A DNA stretch of 64,000 nt from Bacillota bacterium (GTDB lineage: Bacteria; Bacillota; Clostridia; Christensenellales; SZUA-584): the NCBI GenBank assembly GCA_023459495.1, contig JAEWTL010000013.1, positions 1-64,000 on the forward strand, read 5' to 3'. Positions 1 through 8,746 of this stretch are shown piece after piece. Within the stretch, counting starts at the first letter, position 1. Each line of letters begins with the position of its first letter. Made by a program: the position numbers and the translations under genes. The notes under the pieces were generated by a model. The model worked only from the letters and a program-made list of their open reading frames with translations. It searched no databases and was not told where the DNA came from.

Positions 1-580
1 TGCCGCCGGGATCAAGCTGTTTGAATATCTTTTCGATCTCGGACAGGCGCGGCTGGCTCCGGTTGGCAATGATGATCTTGCTGGGGTAGCTGCCCTTGAA
101 CCGCTCCTGCATCAGGTGATACCCCATCGAGATCGCGCTGCCGCCTGCGCCCATGATGAACACCTCAGCTCCGGTGTTCTTGAAATAGTCCTTTGGTACG
201 AACTCGTCCAGCGCCAGCCCCGACGTGATGGGGTCTTTTGCGTGTCCGCGAAGCTGGCCGTCCATCTTGGAGATGGACGAGAGCTCGCCGAACGCCTGCG
301 CCAGCGGGTCGAGGTATTCAAACATGTCCTTTGTCGCTTCATACAGGTCGATCTTGTGCGTGGTGACGAGCGCGCCCATGGAGAGCGGATCGTGCTTGAT
401 GAAATCGACGACCTCGCGGTATACCTCCGGTTTCTCGTGGATCGCGATGTCGATGCCTTTCATGACGGCGTCGATGCCGAGCGCCTTGGCCCATTCCGGA
501 AATACTTTCATGATGGACGACTTTGTTGTCGTTACCCCGATGAAATACATCGTGGGCTGCGTTGCTGCTTCCAGATTCAT
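1..580 (-). CDS. Shikimate/quinate dehydrogenase-like protein (3' end outside window)
   Basis: An open frame starts at an ATG at 580, preceded by an AAAGGAGT ribosome binding site, and runs off the left edge with 193 codons visible. The N-terminal part resembles the AroE substrate domain: VTTHK at about residue 72 sits where the family has its catalytic-lysine loop (usually VTIPHK). A nucleotide-binding turn GAGGSA near residue 147 is followed by an IIANRS strand, as in NADP-binding AroE folds. Family members oxidise or reduce cyclic polyols such as shikimate or quinate. Here the gene is last in a sugar-catabolism operon, so a cyclic sugar-like or cyclitol substrate is as likely as shikimate; this is inference. 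It follows the preceding gene by 105 bases that contain a strong hairpin. Confidence 0.75.
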   Translation of the reverse strand, partial: MNLEAATQPTMYFIGVTTTKSSIMKVFPEWAKALGIDAVMKGIDIAIHEKPEVYREVVDFIKHDPLSMGALVTTHKIDLYEATKDMFEYLDPLAQAFGELSSISKMDGQLRGHAKDPITSGLALDEFVPKDYFKNTGAEVFIMGAGGSAISMGYHLMQERFKGSYPSKIIIANRSQPRLSEIEKIFKQLDPGG

Positions 581-642
581 CCGTTGCGATACTCCTTTTA
601 AATATTTAAAAACATGGTGTTGGATTGACTGATGCAGTTTGC

Positions 643-676
643 TTTGGAGCAGCGCCTAAAGCGGCGCTGCTCCAAA
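643..676 (-). other. Intercistronic hairpin without U-tract
   Basis: A perfect 14-bp inverted repeat (643-656 with 663-676, 6-base loop) lies between the Gfo/Idh gene and the AroE-like gene. On the minus strand it is followed by AAAGCAAACTG and not by a T-run. It is therefore more likely an mRNA-stability or partial attenuation element than a full terminator. Confidence 0.6.
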
Positions 677-685
677 ACCGTTCGA

Positions 686-1846
686 TCATACCTTGACTTT
701 TGATCCGCTCGCTGCTGATTTTTTGGCAGCATCGAGGATTTTGATGATGTTTACGCCGTCGTGGAAGTTCGGCGTCACCTGCTCGCCTTTCGCCAGCGCG
801 GTTAGATAATCATACGCGGCGTTGACAAACGTAGTCTCGTAGCCCACCAGATGACCCGGTGCCCACCAGTTGCCAGTGTACGGATGCGAGCCGTAGGTGG
901 CCATGATGTTGCGGAAGCCCTGCTCGGGCTCCGCGTCGTCCATGCAGAGGTAGTTGAGCTCATCCATGCGTTCAAGGTTCCATGTCAGGCTACCCTTCGA
1001 GCCGTAGATTTCAAAGTAGTTGTAGTTGCGCCGGCCACCTGCAAAACGGGACACGTCGCACGAACCCAGCGTTCTTTTGCCCGCGAAATCCATCACGATA
1101 AAGCACGCGTCGTCCACAGTGACCTTGCCCTTGGCAGCGGCCTCTCCGGATCCCTTCGAAAACGTTGCCGAACCTGCGCCTGGCAGCGGTCTTTCCTCGA
1201 TGAACGTCCGCATATCCGCGTATACGCTCTCCACTTCGCCCACCAGATACCGCGCGAGGTCAATCGAGTGGGACGCGAGGTCGAACAGCGGCCCGCCGCC
1301 TGCCGTCTCCTTCTTCAGGTGCCAGGTCAGCGGGAAGTTCTCGTCCATGATCCAATCCTGCAGATACGCGCCGCGGAAGTGGTAGATCTCGCCAATCTTG
1401 CCTTCCTCGATCAGCTGCTTGGCGTAGGCGACAGCGGGAACCCGGCGGTAGTTGTGGTTCAGATAGTTTAGCACGCCCGCCTTGTCGCACTCGGCGGCCA
1501 TCTCTTCCGCATCCGCCACGGTCAGCGCAAACGGCTTCTCGCAGAATATATGCTTTTTGTTCTTGGCCGCGTGGATCACCATGTCCTTATGGAGGTACGT
1601 GGGCGATACGATGTCGACGACATCCACATCATCCCGCTCAATGGCTTTTTTCCAGTCGGTGGTGTATTCCTCGAAGCCCCATTTCTCCGCAAACGCTTTG
1701 GTCGAGGCTTCGTCCGTACCCACTGCCACCTTCAGCACGGGTTCAAACTCCACGTCGAATATCTTGTCCACCGTGCGCCACATGTGGCTGTGAACCTTGC
1801 CCATAAAGCCTTTGCCGATGACGGCGATATTCAGCTTCTTCTTCAT
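686..1846 (-). CDS. Gfo/Idh/MocA family sugar oxidoreductase
   Basis: 386 aa, the usual length for NAD(P)-dependent sugar or inositol dehydrogenases of this family. The Rossmann motif is GKGFMG at residues 11-16 and the family EKP motif is at 103-105. The D...H pair of the active site appears as FDLASH (Asp189, His193). AGGAG lies 8 bases before the ATG. The enzyme oxidises a hydroxyl of a sugar, glycoside or cyclitol; the substrate cannot be read from the sequence. It follows a TIM-barrel isomerase/epimerase by 15 bases, a pairing repeated elsewhere in this window that suggests they act on the same keto-sugar intermediate (inference). Confidence 0.9.
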   Translation of the reverse strand: MKKKLNIAVIGKGFMGKVHSHMWRTVDKIFDVEFEPVLKVAVGTDEASTKAFAEKWGFEEYTTDWKKAIERDDVDVVDIVSPTYLHKDMVIHAAKNKKHIFCEKPFALTVADAEEMAAECDKAGVLNYLNHNYRRVPAVAYAKQLIEEGKIGEIYHFRGAYLQDWIMDENFPLTWHLKKETAGGGPLFDLASHSIDLARYLVGEVESVYADMRTFIEERPLPGAGSATFSKGSGEAAAKGKVTVDDACFIVMDFAGKRTLGSCDVSRFAGGRRNYNYFEIYGSKGSLTWNLERMDELNYLCMDDAEPEQGFRNIMATYGSHPYTGNWWAPGHLVGYETTFVNAAYDYLTALAKGEQVTPNFHDGVNIIKILDAAKKSAASGSKVKV

Positions 1847-1861
1847 CGTATCGTCTCCTTA

Positions 1862-2722
1862 TTACAGCGCGTTCACGATGGCTTTAAGCCCCTGCACGCT
1901 CTTCTCTACGCACTCATCTTCACGGCCCATCCAGTCGTAGTGCGGATGGTCGATCTCCACCGCGAGGAAGCCCGTGAAGTTGGTCTTGTTCAGTATGTTC
2001 GCAAGCGCCTGGTTGTCGATGAGGCCTTCGCCCACCGGCACGCCGGAGAAGAAGAACCAGTCGTTCGGACGCGCCATGCGCGGATTGACCTGAAGGTCTT
2101 TCAGATGCACGGCAAGCACATGCGGCGCAAGCAGCTCCATCGCCTTGATCGGATCGTCCAGCAGGCGCAGGAAGTTGCCGGTATCGAAGTTGACGCCGAA
2201 GTTGGGCGAGCCCACGTTCTCCAGCAGCTGCATGATCTCTTCGCCGGTATAGTCGATGTGGTTTTCGACCGCGAGCTTGATGTCGTTGTCTTCCGCGATC
2301 TTGATCGCTTCTTTAAACTGCTTGCTCAGCGCTTCGATCTGCGGGCCGTGCGGCTCGAGGCGGAACATCAGCGACGAACCCGTGACGCGCATGACGTCCG
2401 CGCCCATCAGCTTCGCTTTGGGAATGCAGGCCTTCATCTCTTTAAACGCTTCTTCGTTCTTGCCTCTTTCGAGCCCGTCCGGATGGCCCCATGCGAAAAC
2501 GCGGTCGAAGCCGTACTCGTCGAGCTGTGCTTTGAGTTCCTTTATGTATGAATCCTCGAGGGATTCAAAGAAACACGATTCCAGCGATACGCCATCCACG
2601 CCGAGCTGCTGTGCTCTGGTCAGGAAGTCGCTCATTGTCATCTTCTTCTGTGCGGGCTCCTGGTCGGGGTAGACTTCGCCGAAAAACCTGTGGTAGCAAT
2701 AGCTGTCGATTCCTATTTTCAT
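1862..2722 (-). CDS. Sugar phosphate isomerase/epimerase (AP-endonuclease-2-like TIM barrel)
   Basis: 286 aa. The ATG at 2722 (MKIGIDSYCYH) is chosen over a longer open frame because AAGGAG lies just upstream. Metal-ligand segments typical of xylose-isomerase-like TIM barrels are present in order: AVENH, VNFDTGN, HLKD and VEIDH. Such proteins bind a divalent metal and isomerise, epimerise or eliminate from keto-sugars or inososes. The gene is packed between a fucose-isomerase-like gene (25-base gap) and a Gfo/Idh oxidoreductase (15-base gap), so it is part of one operon. The substrate is unknown. Confidence 0.88.
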   Translation of the reverse strand: MKIGIDSYCYHRFFGEVYPDQEPAQKKMTMSDFLTRAQQLGVDGVSLESCFFESLEDSYIKELKAQLDEYGFDRVFAWGHPDGLERGKNEEAFKEMKACIPKAKLMGADVMRVTGSSLMFRLEPHGPQIEALSKQFKEAIKIAEDNDIKLAVENHIDYTGEEIMQLLENVGSPNFGVNFDTGNFLRLLDDPIKAMELLAPHVLAVHLKDLQVNPRMARPNDWFFFSGVPVGEGLIDNQALANILNKTNFTGFLAVEIDHPHYDWMGREDECVEKSVQGLKAIVNAL

Positions 2723-2747
2723 AGCTTCATTCTCCTTCTCTTTGTAT

Positions 2748-4082
2748 TTACAGTATTTCAGTTTTCCAACCGAAAACTTTTGCAAGCTGTGTCAGTTCCG
2801 GAACCCTGTTGCCCGCGATGATCAGCTGGTGGTGGGACGAAAGTACTTCCATCACCTTGTGCCCGTCCTTGTAGCGGATCAATGCGCCGTTCCGGCAGTC
2901 CGAGCCGGGGTACTGTACATAGTCCTCGATCTCGGCCTGTATCACGGTCAGTTTCTTGAAGCTCGAATCGATCTTGGTCAGCGTAACCGGCCCTTTGGCG
3001 AATTCGCAGTCGATCATGATGGCGTTCTCGTCCACGATCTCCAGTGCTTTGGGACGCATGCACCACTTGGAACAGAACGGGCGCGGCGCAAGGCCGAAAT
3101 ACCCGCAGTGCACGCCCAGCGCGTGGTTATCCGGATCGTCGATGTCCGGGAATTTGTCGATCTTCTCGTGCGCCAGCGCCGCCATTCCCACGAGGAACGG
3201 GTAGATGTTGGTCATCATGATGGGCGCTTTCAGCGAACGGTACAGGATGAACGTGCTCAGCAGCGTCAGCGTGTCGCCCTCACAGGCCCAGATGATGTCG
3301 TCCTTTTCAAACATCATCGTCCACGAGAGGCACGGCGTGGTATCCGCGTTGAACGATTCGTTGAGGCAGTTGCTGCCCACGCCTTCAACGCCGCCGATCT
3401 CATTGATAACTTCCTTGACGGCGATATAGATCTTGACCGCGCGCAGGTAGTTGGCTTCCGGCACGCCTTCCATGCAGATGTCCCAGTTCTTCGCCACTTC
3501 GCGGGCCGCGTCGTCGCTGATCTGCTTTGCGCGGTCGCCCACCTCTTTCCAGCTGCGGTAGATGAGCTGCATGCCGAAGGTTTCCTGCATGATGCGCGTA
3601 CATTCCTCTTCCCACCAGTAGAAGCGTTTGAAAATGTACGCCTGCATGCCCTCGCCCGGGCTGTCCTGCAGCATCAGGAATTTGCCGCCCTGCGCCAGCG
3701 TCTTTTTGGCGCCGATTGCCCGGAGGATCACCTTTGCCAGCTCGATGTTGTAGGGTGAAAACACGTTGAGTCCGTTGGCCCGCAGGTAGGTTACGATCTC
3801 CCAGTCCCACATCTCCACGGTGCCGAATTTCGACGTCAGTACGATGATGGGCAGCGTAATCTTTTTCAGCCCTTCGATCTCCCGGAACGCCGCGCCGATC
3901 AGCTGCGGAAACACAACCGCGTCCGCCTCGGCAGGCAGTTCGCTGCCCACGGCGACAGGCTCCAGCAGTTGGGCTACATCGCTGTACATCTCCTTAATCC
4001 GCGCCAGCTGGGCATCAAATTCCTTGCGCTCCCTCTCATTGGCGGCGGAAAAATACAACGGAACAAGACGTGTTATCATCAT
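2748..4082 (-). CDS. L-fucose/L-arabinose isomerase-like protein
   Basis: 444 aa, somewhat shorter than classical L-fucose isomerase. The C-terminal half carries the family pattern WACEGD (Glu268, a likely metal ligand) and VHCGYFG (His325, matching the HCG ligand loop). The segment where many relatives have an acidic metal ligand reads MMTNIYPF, so one ligand position may differ. Family enzymes interconvert aldoses and ketoses with Mn2+. AAGGAAG precedes the ATG. It lies 45 bases downstream of the DeoR gene, in an operon that also has an FGGY kinase, consistent with isomerisation followed by phosphorylation of a ketose. The exact sugar is not determinable. Confidence 0.8.
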   Translation of the reverse strand: MMITRLVPLYFSAANERERKEFDAQLARIKEMYSDVAQLLEPVAVGSELPAEADAVVFPQLIGAAFREIEGLKKITLPIIVLTSKFGTVEMWDWEIVTYLRANGLNVFSPYNIELAKVILRAIGAKKTLAQGGKFLMLQDSPGEGMQAYIFKRFYWWEEECTRIMQETFGMQLIYRSWKEVGDRAKQISDDAAREVAKNWDICMEGVPEANYLRAVKIYIAVKEVINEIGGVEGVGSNCLNESFNADTTPCLSWTMMFEKDDIIWACEGDTLTLLSTFILYRSLKAPIMMTNIYPFLVGMAALAHEKIDKFPDIDDPDNHALGVHCGYFGLAPRPFCSKWCMRPKALEIVDENAIMIDCEFAKGPVTLTKIDSSFKKLTVIQAEIEDYVQYPGSDCRNGALIRYKDGHKVMEVLSSHHQLIIAGNRVPELTQLAKVFGWKTEIL

Positions 4083-4127
4083 ATTGCCATCTTCCTTTAC
4101 GTTTATTTCTTTAAGTCTCTCGGTTCA

Positions 4128-4913
4128 TCACGCAATATCGATTGTTATACCCAGCTGCTCCAGTTCGCTGACCTGCTGCTCGGACAACCCCTTATCCGTG
4201 ATGATGGTGCTGATATCGTGGATGTCCGCAAACTTGACGAACGAAGCCCGTCCGAATTTGCTGCTGTCGCTGAGCAAAAATACCTCTTCCGCGAAATTGA
4301 CCAAGCTCGTCTTGATCTGCGCGAGCTCCAGGCCGGGCGTCGTCAGCCCGTTCTTGATGCTGACGGAGTTGCTTGCGACAAAAGCCTTGTCGACGCGCAG
4401 TCCTTCAAGGCACCTCAGCGCAATCGGGCCTACGCTGCAGTGAAACCCTCTGCGCAGCCTTCCGCCAATCAGGACGATGTCGGCATCGGAGTTGTCCTCC
4501 AGAAAGCTGGCGATTTCGATATCGTTGGTGACGACCGTGAGGCTCTTTTTGGAGATCAGCTGCTTTGCAAAGCACAGCGTCGTCGTGCCGGTATCGAGCG
4601 CAATCGTGTCGCCGTCTTCCACATAGGACAGCGCCTTTTTCGCAATCGCTTCCTTCTCGTGGATATGCTCCACCTTTTTCTGGCTGGAGTTCAGCTCGTA
4701 GTTGGCTTTTACGTTGGGTATAGCGCCGCCATGCGTCCTCTTCAGCAGTCCCGCGTTTTCCAGCTCAGTCAAGTCGTTTCGGATCGTCGCCGGAGAGACC
4801 TTGAATATTTTGCAAAGCTCGCTCACCGTTGATTTTCGGTTCTTGTGGATGTACTCCGCGATCGCGGTCTTTCTTTCTTCCGCAAACATAGACTCGTTCT
4901 CAGGTTCACTCAT
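4128..4913 (-). CDS. DeoR-family transcriptional regulator
   Basis: 261 aa. An N-terminal DeoR winged helix-turn-helix occupies about residues 9-65 (KSTVSELCKIFKVSPATIRN, then the typical RTHGGA wing). It is followed by the DeoR C-terminal sensor domain, which belongs to the ribose-5-phosphate-isomerase-like fold and usually binds a sugar phosphate; DTGTT and IGG motifs are present. The ATG overlaps the stop of the FGGY kinase by 4 bases (ATGA) and GGGAGGA lies upstream inside that gene. Being inside the operon, it probably represses it in response to a phosphorylated intermediate (inference). Confidence 0.93.
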   Translation of the reverse strand: MSEPENESMFAEERKTAIAEYIHKNRKSTVSELCKIFKVSPATIRNDLTELENAGLLKRTHGGAIPNVKANYELNSSQKKVEHIHEKEAIAKKALSYVEDGDTIALDTGTTTLCFAKQLISKKSLTVVTNDIEIASFLEDNSDADIVLIGGRLRRGFHCSVGPIALRCLEGLRVDKAFVASNSVSIKNGLTTPGLELAQIKTSLVNFAEEVFLLSDSSKFGRASFVKFADIHDISTIITDKGLSEQQVSELEQLGITIDIA

Positions 4914-6430
4914 TTAGCATTTCCTCCCAGCATATGATAGATTTTGCGCAGTGCTGAAAACGACTCCAAATACGCCTGCGAGTACAGATCGTAGCTTTCG
5001 CCGCGCTCCCGGTCATTTGCGATTTCGGCGCCCGGCTTTTTGAAACCTTCAGCAGTTTTAGCAATATTATCATACACCCCGACGGCGTAACCGGCAACGA
5101 TTGCGCTGCCCAGCGGCGCAGTATCCACGTTTTCCAGCGGCACATACGGGAGGCCCAGAACATCCGCTTTAATCTGATTGAAAGGCGCGCTCTTCGCGCC
5201 TCCGCCCATACCGAACACTTTATGTATCTCCGTATCGATACCGATGTCCCGCAGCACGTTCAGATAGTATTTGTATTCGTACGCGATGCCTTCCATAATG
5301 GCACGGAAAAGATGGCCCCGCTTGTGAGCGAAGTTAAGGCCAATGAAGCTGCCCCGTACATCCGGGTCGTTCGGGCATACCCTGCCCGCAAAGTGCGGGA
5401 TGAAAATCAGCCCGTCGCTGCCCGGCGAAACCTGCTCCGCTTCGCGCTCCAGTGTCTCGTAATCCACCGCGCACTCCACGCCCGCGATGCTGTCCTTATA
5501 CCATTTCAGGCACAGGCCGCCGCCGTTGATGTACGCCAGCGGCATCCACAGCCCGTCGATAACCGACCGCATCAGCATCAGCGCCTCGTGTTTGGTATCC
5601 GGCTTGTATGTATCGACGCAGCAGGAGAGGATGGACGCGGTGCCCGCCACATCAAAAACCTGACCGGGCTTCACGATGCCCGCGCCAAGGCAGGTCGCGG
5701 CGGAATCCCCGCAGCCCGCAACGACCGGCAGCCCCTCCGTGAGTCCGCACGCGTCCGCATATTCCTTCTTCAGCCCGCCGACGATCTTCCAGGGCTCCGC
5801 GATGTCGGGCAGTTTATCCTTAGCGACTTCAAATGTGCCGAGCAGCTCGTCGGACCAAACCTTATTAAGGTTATCCGCAAAGCCGCTGAAATGAATGCAG
5901 GTGTGGTCGATGACCGCCTCGTCAGATTTCAGTCCGCACAGCCTGCCGCCGACATAGACGTGCGGCAGCACAAACTTCTCCACCCGCTTGTAAGCCTCCG
6001 GCTGCTCGTTCTTCCACCACAGCACCTTGGGGCCGTGCGTATAGGTGACGGGTGAGCCGTTCAGCTCCACCGACTTTTGATTGGCCAGCCGCTTGATCTC
6101 GGTGATATATTTGCCGCACTTGGTATCGAGCCAGCTGTCATAATACGTGACAGCCTCGAAATCCTTGCCGATGCCCATGATTCCGGCCATCTGAGAGTCC
6201 ATGCCAAGCGCCCTGATTCGGGCGGCATCGACGCCGCTTTTGGTTACGGCATCCTTGATCGTGTTGATGACAGAGGAAAAAATCTCGTCCGCTTCCTGAT
6301 ACACCTCGCCCGTCTTGGGGCTGATCAGATTGGACGCCTCGAAGCTGCTGCCCCGTACGCGGCCTTCCTCATCGTATAGGATGGTTTTCGTTCCCTGCGT
6401 GCCGATATCAACGCCGATCAAATAATTCAT
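4910..6430 (-). CDS. FGGY-family carbohydrate kinase (xylulokinase-like)
   Basis: 506 aa, normal FGGY length. The ATP-binding N-terminus reads LIGVDIGTQGTK. The second phosphate-binding region is GCGDSAATCLGAG near residue 240, and the C-terminal signature GMGGGAKS lies near residue 410. The kinase phosphorylates a ketose or polyol at its terminal hydroxyl with ATP in the cytoplasm. AAGAGG precedes the ATG. It sits between a zinc alcohol dehydrogenase (9-base gap) and the overlapping DeoR regulator. With the fucose-isomerase-like gene nearby, a ketose such as a pentulose or deoxyketose is a sensible substrate, but this is inference. Confidence 0.9.
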   Translation of the reverse strand: MNYLIGVDIGTQGTKTILYDEEGRVRGSSFEASNLISPKTGEVYQEADEIFSSVINTIKDAVTKSGVDAARIRALGMDSQMAGIMGIGKDFEAVTYYDSWLDTKCGKYITEIKRLANQKSVELNGSPVTYTHGPKVLWWKNEQPEAYKRVEKFVLPHVYVGGRLCGLKSDEAVIDHTCIHFSGFADNLNKVWSDELLGTFEVAKDKLPDIAEPWKIVGGLKKEYADACGLTEGLPVVAGCGDSAATCLGAGIVKPGQVFDVAGTASILSCCVDTYKPDTKHEALMLMRSVIDGLWMPLAYINGGGLCLKWYKDSIAGVECAVDYETLEREAEQVSPGSDGLIFIPHFAGRVCPNDPDVRGSFIGLNFAHKRGHLFRAIMEGIAYEYKYYLNVLRDIGIDTEIHKVFGMGGGAKSAPFNQIKADVLGLPYVPLENVDTAPLGSAIVAGYAVGVYDNIAKTAEGFKKPGAEIANDRERGESYDLYSQAYLESFSALRKIYHMLGGNAK

Positions 6431-6439
6431 GCAAACCTC

Positions 6440-7480
6440 TTAAAATTCGATAACGTGTTTTAAGCCGATCGCCTTTTCGGCGTTCTCGAAAGCCTTGCCG
6501 ATCTCGTGAATGCTGTACCGCCCCGTCACGATCCCCGTGAGATCGATCAGGCCGTCCGCGATGAAGCCCATCGTGGTACGGAAGTGCGAGATGCTTGCGC
6601 GCGACGTTCCGGTAACGATCAACTGCTTGTAATGAATGAGGTTCGTGTTGATCGGCACGATTTCCTTTGTCTTGGGCAGACCGCCGAAGAAATTGATCCT
6701 GCCGCCTTCAGCCATCAGTTCCAGCGACTGCCGCTGCACGTCGGGCGACGGGCAGGCCGTGATGCACACGTCCACGCCCCGGCCCTTCGTCTGCTCCTTG
6801 ATGAAGCCTGCGAGGTCGTCGCCGTGGTAGGTGATGATGCTGTTCTCAATGTCCTTGCACAGCTGCAGGCGGTCGGCGGAGAGGTCGTTCATGATGACCT
6901 TGGCCGCGCCGAATATCTTGGCCAGCTTTGCGTGGAACAGGCCGATGGTGCCCGCGCCTACGATCAACACATAATCGCCCGGCACGATGCTGCAGTGCAG
7001 CGAACCGTTGTACGCGCAGGACAGCGGTTCGTTGATCGCCACTTCCTCCGCCTTCATTCCGGCAGGCGTCACCATCATGTTGCCCTGGCGGATCGCGTTC
7101 TCCGGTATCTTCACGTATTCCGCAAACGCGCCGTCCATGTTGATGCCGAAAGCGGTGTAGCTGTCACACATGTGGCCGTTGCCGCGTACGCACTTGTCGC
7201 AGATGCCGCAGCCGATGTTGGGCGCTACCGCGATCTCCATGCCTTCCTTGTAAAAATCAACGTTCTTGCCGACCTGCTCGATGACGCCGCCGAACTCGTG
7301 GCCCAGCACCCGCGGGTTGGTCTCGCTGATGTCGCCGTAGCCGTTCTGATACATTCTGATGTCCGTACCGCAAATGGCCGCGCTCTTGATTTTGAGCAAT
7401 ATCTCATTATCGTTTATTGTCGGTTTCGCTATCTCTTCCACAACGAGTTTTCTGGGTCCGTACAATCTTGCTGCTAACAT
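6440..7480 (-). CDS. Zinc-dependent alcohol/polyol dehydrogenase (sorbitol-dehydrogenase-like MDR)
   Basis: 346 aa medium-chain dehydrogenase. The catalytic zinc site is given by Cys37 and the His61-Glu62 pair (GHEFGG). The structural zinc lobe has four cysteines at 91, 94, 97 and 105. The nucleotide-binding fold starts at VGAGTIG near residue 175. It oxidises a secondary hydroxyl of a polyol or sugar with NAD(P). A G-rich ribosome binding site precedes the ATG. It follows a Gfo/Idh oxidoreductase by 9 bases and precedes the FGGY kinase, so polyol to ketose to ketose phosphate is a plausible sequence of steps (inference). Confidence 0.9.
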   Translation of the reverse strand: MLAARLYGPRKLVVEEIAKPTINDNEILLKIKSAAICGTDIRMYQNGYGDISETNPRVLGHEFGGVIEQVGKNVDFYKEGMEIAVAPNIGCGICDKCVRGNGHMCDSYTAFGINMDGAFAEYVKIPENAIRQGNMMVTPAGMKAEEVAINEPLSCAYNGSLHCSIVPGDYVLIVGAGTIGLFHAKLAKIFGAAKVIMNDLSADRLQLCKDIENSIITYHGDDLAGFIKEQTKGRGVDVCITACPSPDVQRQSLELMAEGGRINFFGGLPKTKEIVPINTNLIHYKQLIVTGTSRASISHFRTTMGFIADGLIDLTGIVTGRYSIHEIGKAFENAEKAIGLKHVIEF

Positions 7481-7489
7481 GTTGCCCCC

Positions 7490-8506
7490 CTACAGTTTAA
7501 TGATCGTTTTTTCCTTGATGGAGCGGTTACCCGCCTTTACGACGGCTACTGCCATCTTCCCGTCTTCCCCGGTGACCTTCGGCACCGTATCGTTAATGAC
7601 GCTCTGTACAAACTGGATATCCTCTTCCAAATAAGCATCCTTAAACAGCGTCGTCCAGCTCGTGATGAACGGCGTGTTGGTTCCGCTTCCTTCACTGACC
7701 ACCTTCAGGTGATACGCATCGGTGCGACCGATGAACACAACGCCCTTCGTACCCAGCACCTCTACCCGCGCGTCGTAGCCGTATCCCACGTATTGCGCGC
7801 CTTCAATCGTAAACTGAACGCCGTTTTTGAACGTGCCCGACATCACGACGTTGTCGTAGAAGTCCGGGTATTCCGCAGCGATCTCTTTATTCCGGTAGTT
7901 CCCCGCGATCGCGTAGAGCGAGTCGATATCGCTCTCCGCCAGCCACCTGACGCAGTCGATATCGTGGCTGTTTACCTCGGCCAAAGGCCCATTGCTGATC
8001 TCAATATCATACATCCATTCCCGCGGCTTGCTCGGCCCTCTCGTCAGCGACCGGATATGCACGATATCGCCGATCGCGCCGCTCTGGATCGCTTCCTTGG
8101 CTTTCTGGAAGCTCTCATCGAAACGCCGCATAAAGCCGACCTGCAGCTTGACGTTGTTCTTCTTCGCCGCTTCGTTCATGTCTTCGCATTGCTGCACCGT
8201 CATCGCCATCGGCTTTTCGCACAGGATATGCTTGCCGGCGTTTGCGCAGTCTACGACGATGTCCCGGTGGAACTTCGTGGGCGATACCACAACCACGGCG
8301 TGGATATCCTCCTGCTCAAGAACCTGCTTATAGTCCGTATAGTATCTGTCGATTTCAAGCTCTTCACACGCCTTTTGGCATGCTTCCTCAAACGGATCGG
8401 CCACCGCTACGATATTCGCATTCGGCACCCTCGATTTGAAGTTTCTCGCGTGGATCATTCCGGCTCGGCCTGCGCCAATTAAGCACACATTTACTGTCTT
8501 TTTCAT
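7490..8506 (-). CDS. Gfo/Idh/MocA oxidoreductase (inositol-2-dehydrogenase-like)
   Basis: 338 aa from the ATG at 8506 (MKKTVNVCLIGAGRAG); an in-frame ATG 15 bases upstream has no better ribosome binding site. The Rossmann glycines are GAGRAG and the family motif is CEKPMA near residue 97. The active-site region SHDIDCVRWL has the aspartate and histidine seen in inositol and scyllo-inositol dehydrogenases. It catalyses NAD(P)-linked oxidation of a sugar or cyclitol. It is the first gene of the leftward operon and lies about 70 bases downstream of a strong promoter. Substrate unknown. Confidence 0.9.
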   Translation of the reverse strand: MKKTVNVCLIGAGRAGMIHARNFKSRVPNANIVAVADPFEEACQKACEELEIDRYYTDYKQVLEQEDIHAVVVVSPTKFHRDIVVDCANAGKHILCEKPMAMTVQQCEDMNEAAKKNNVKLQVGFMRRFDESFQKAKEAIQSGAIGDIVHIRSLTRGPSKPREWMYDIEISNGPLAEVNSHDIDCVRWLAESDIDSLYAIAGNYRNKEIAAEYPDFYDNVVMSGTFKNGVQFTIEGAQYVGYGYDARVEVLGTKGVVFIGRTDAYHLKVVSEGSGTNTPFITSWTTLFKDAYLEEDIQFVQSVINDTVPKVTGEDGKMAVAVVKAGNRSIKEKTIIKL

Positions 8507-8573
8507 CGTCACTGCTCTCATTTAATCGTATAATTTTGTAATCGTTTATTCTTTTATATTATTGTTTATTGTT

Positions 8574-8602
8574 ATTTTATATTGTTTCTTATTCGAAGTC
8601 AA
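8574..8602 (-). promoter_or_regulatory. Promoter of the leftward operon starting at 8506
   Basis: On the minus strand TTGACT (8602-8597), exactly 17 bases, then TAAAAT (8579-8574). The 11-base word AAACAATAATA occurs just downstream (minus strand, 8567-8557). The same word follows the deoC-operon promoter. The rest of 8603-8746 shows only an imperfect GC-rich inverted repeat ending in a T-run near 8662, a possible weak terminator of the upstream kinase gene. Confidence 0.75.
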
Positions 8603-8746
8603 TATAAAATTGAAGAAAAAGCGTGCTTTAGCAAAAAAGAAATGGACACCAGCCTAAAGCAAAAAAGGGTCCGTGCAAACGCAAATACCGCCTGCCCGCA
8701 ATCCCCCTTCCGCTTATATGAAAAAGATACACATTGCCCAAAAAGG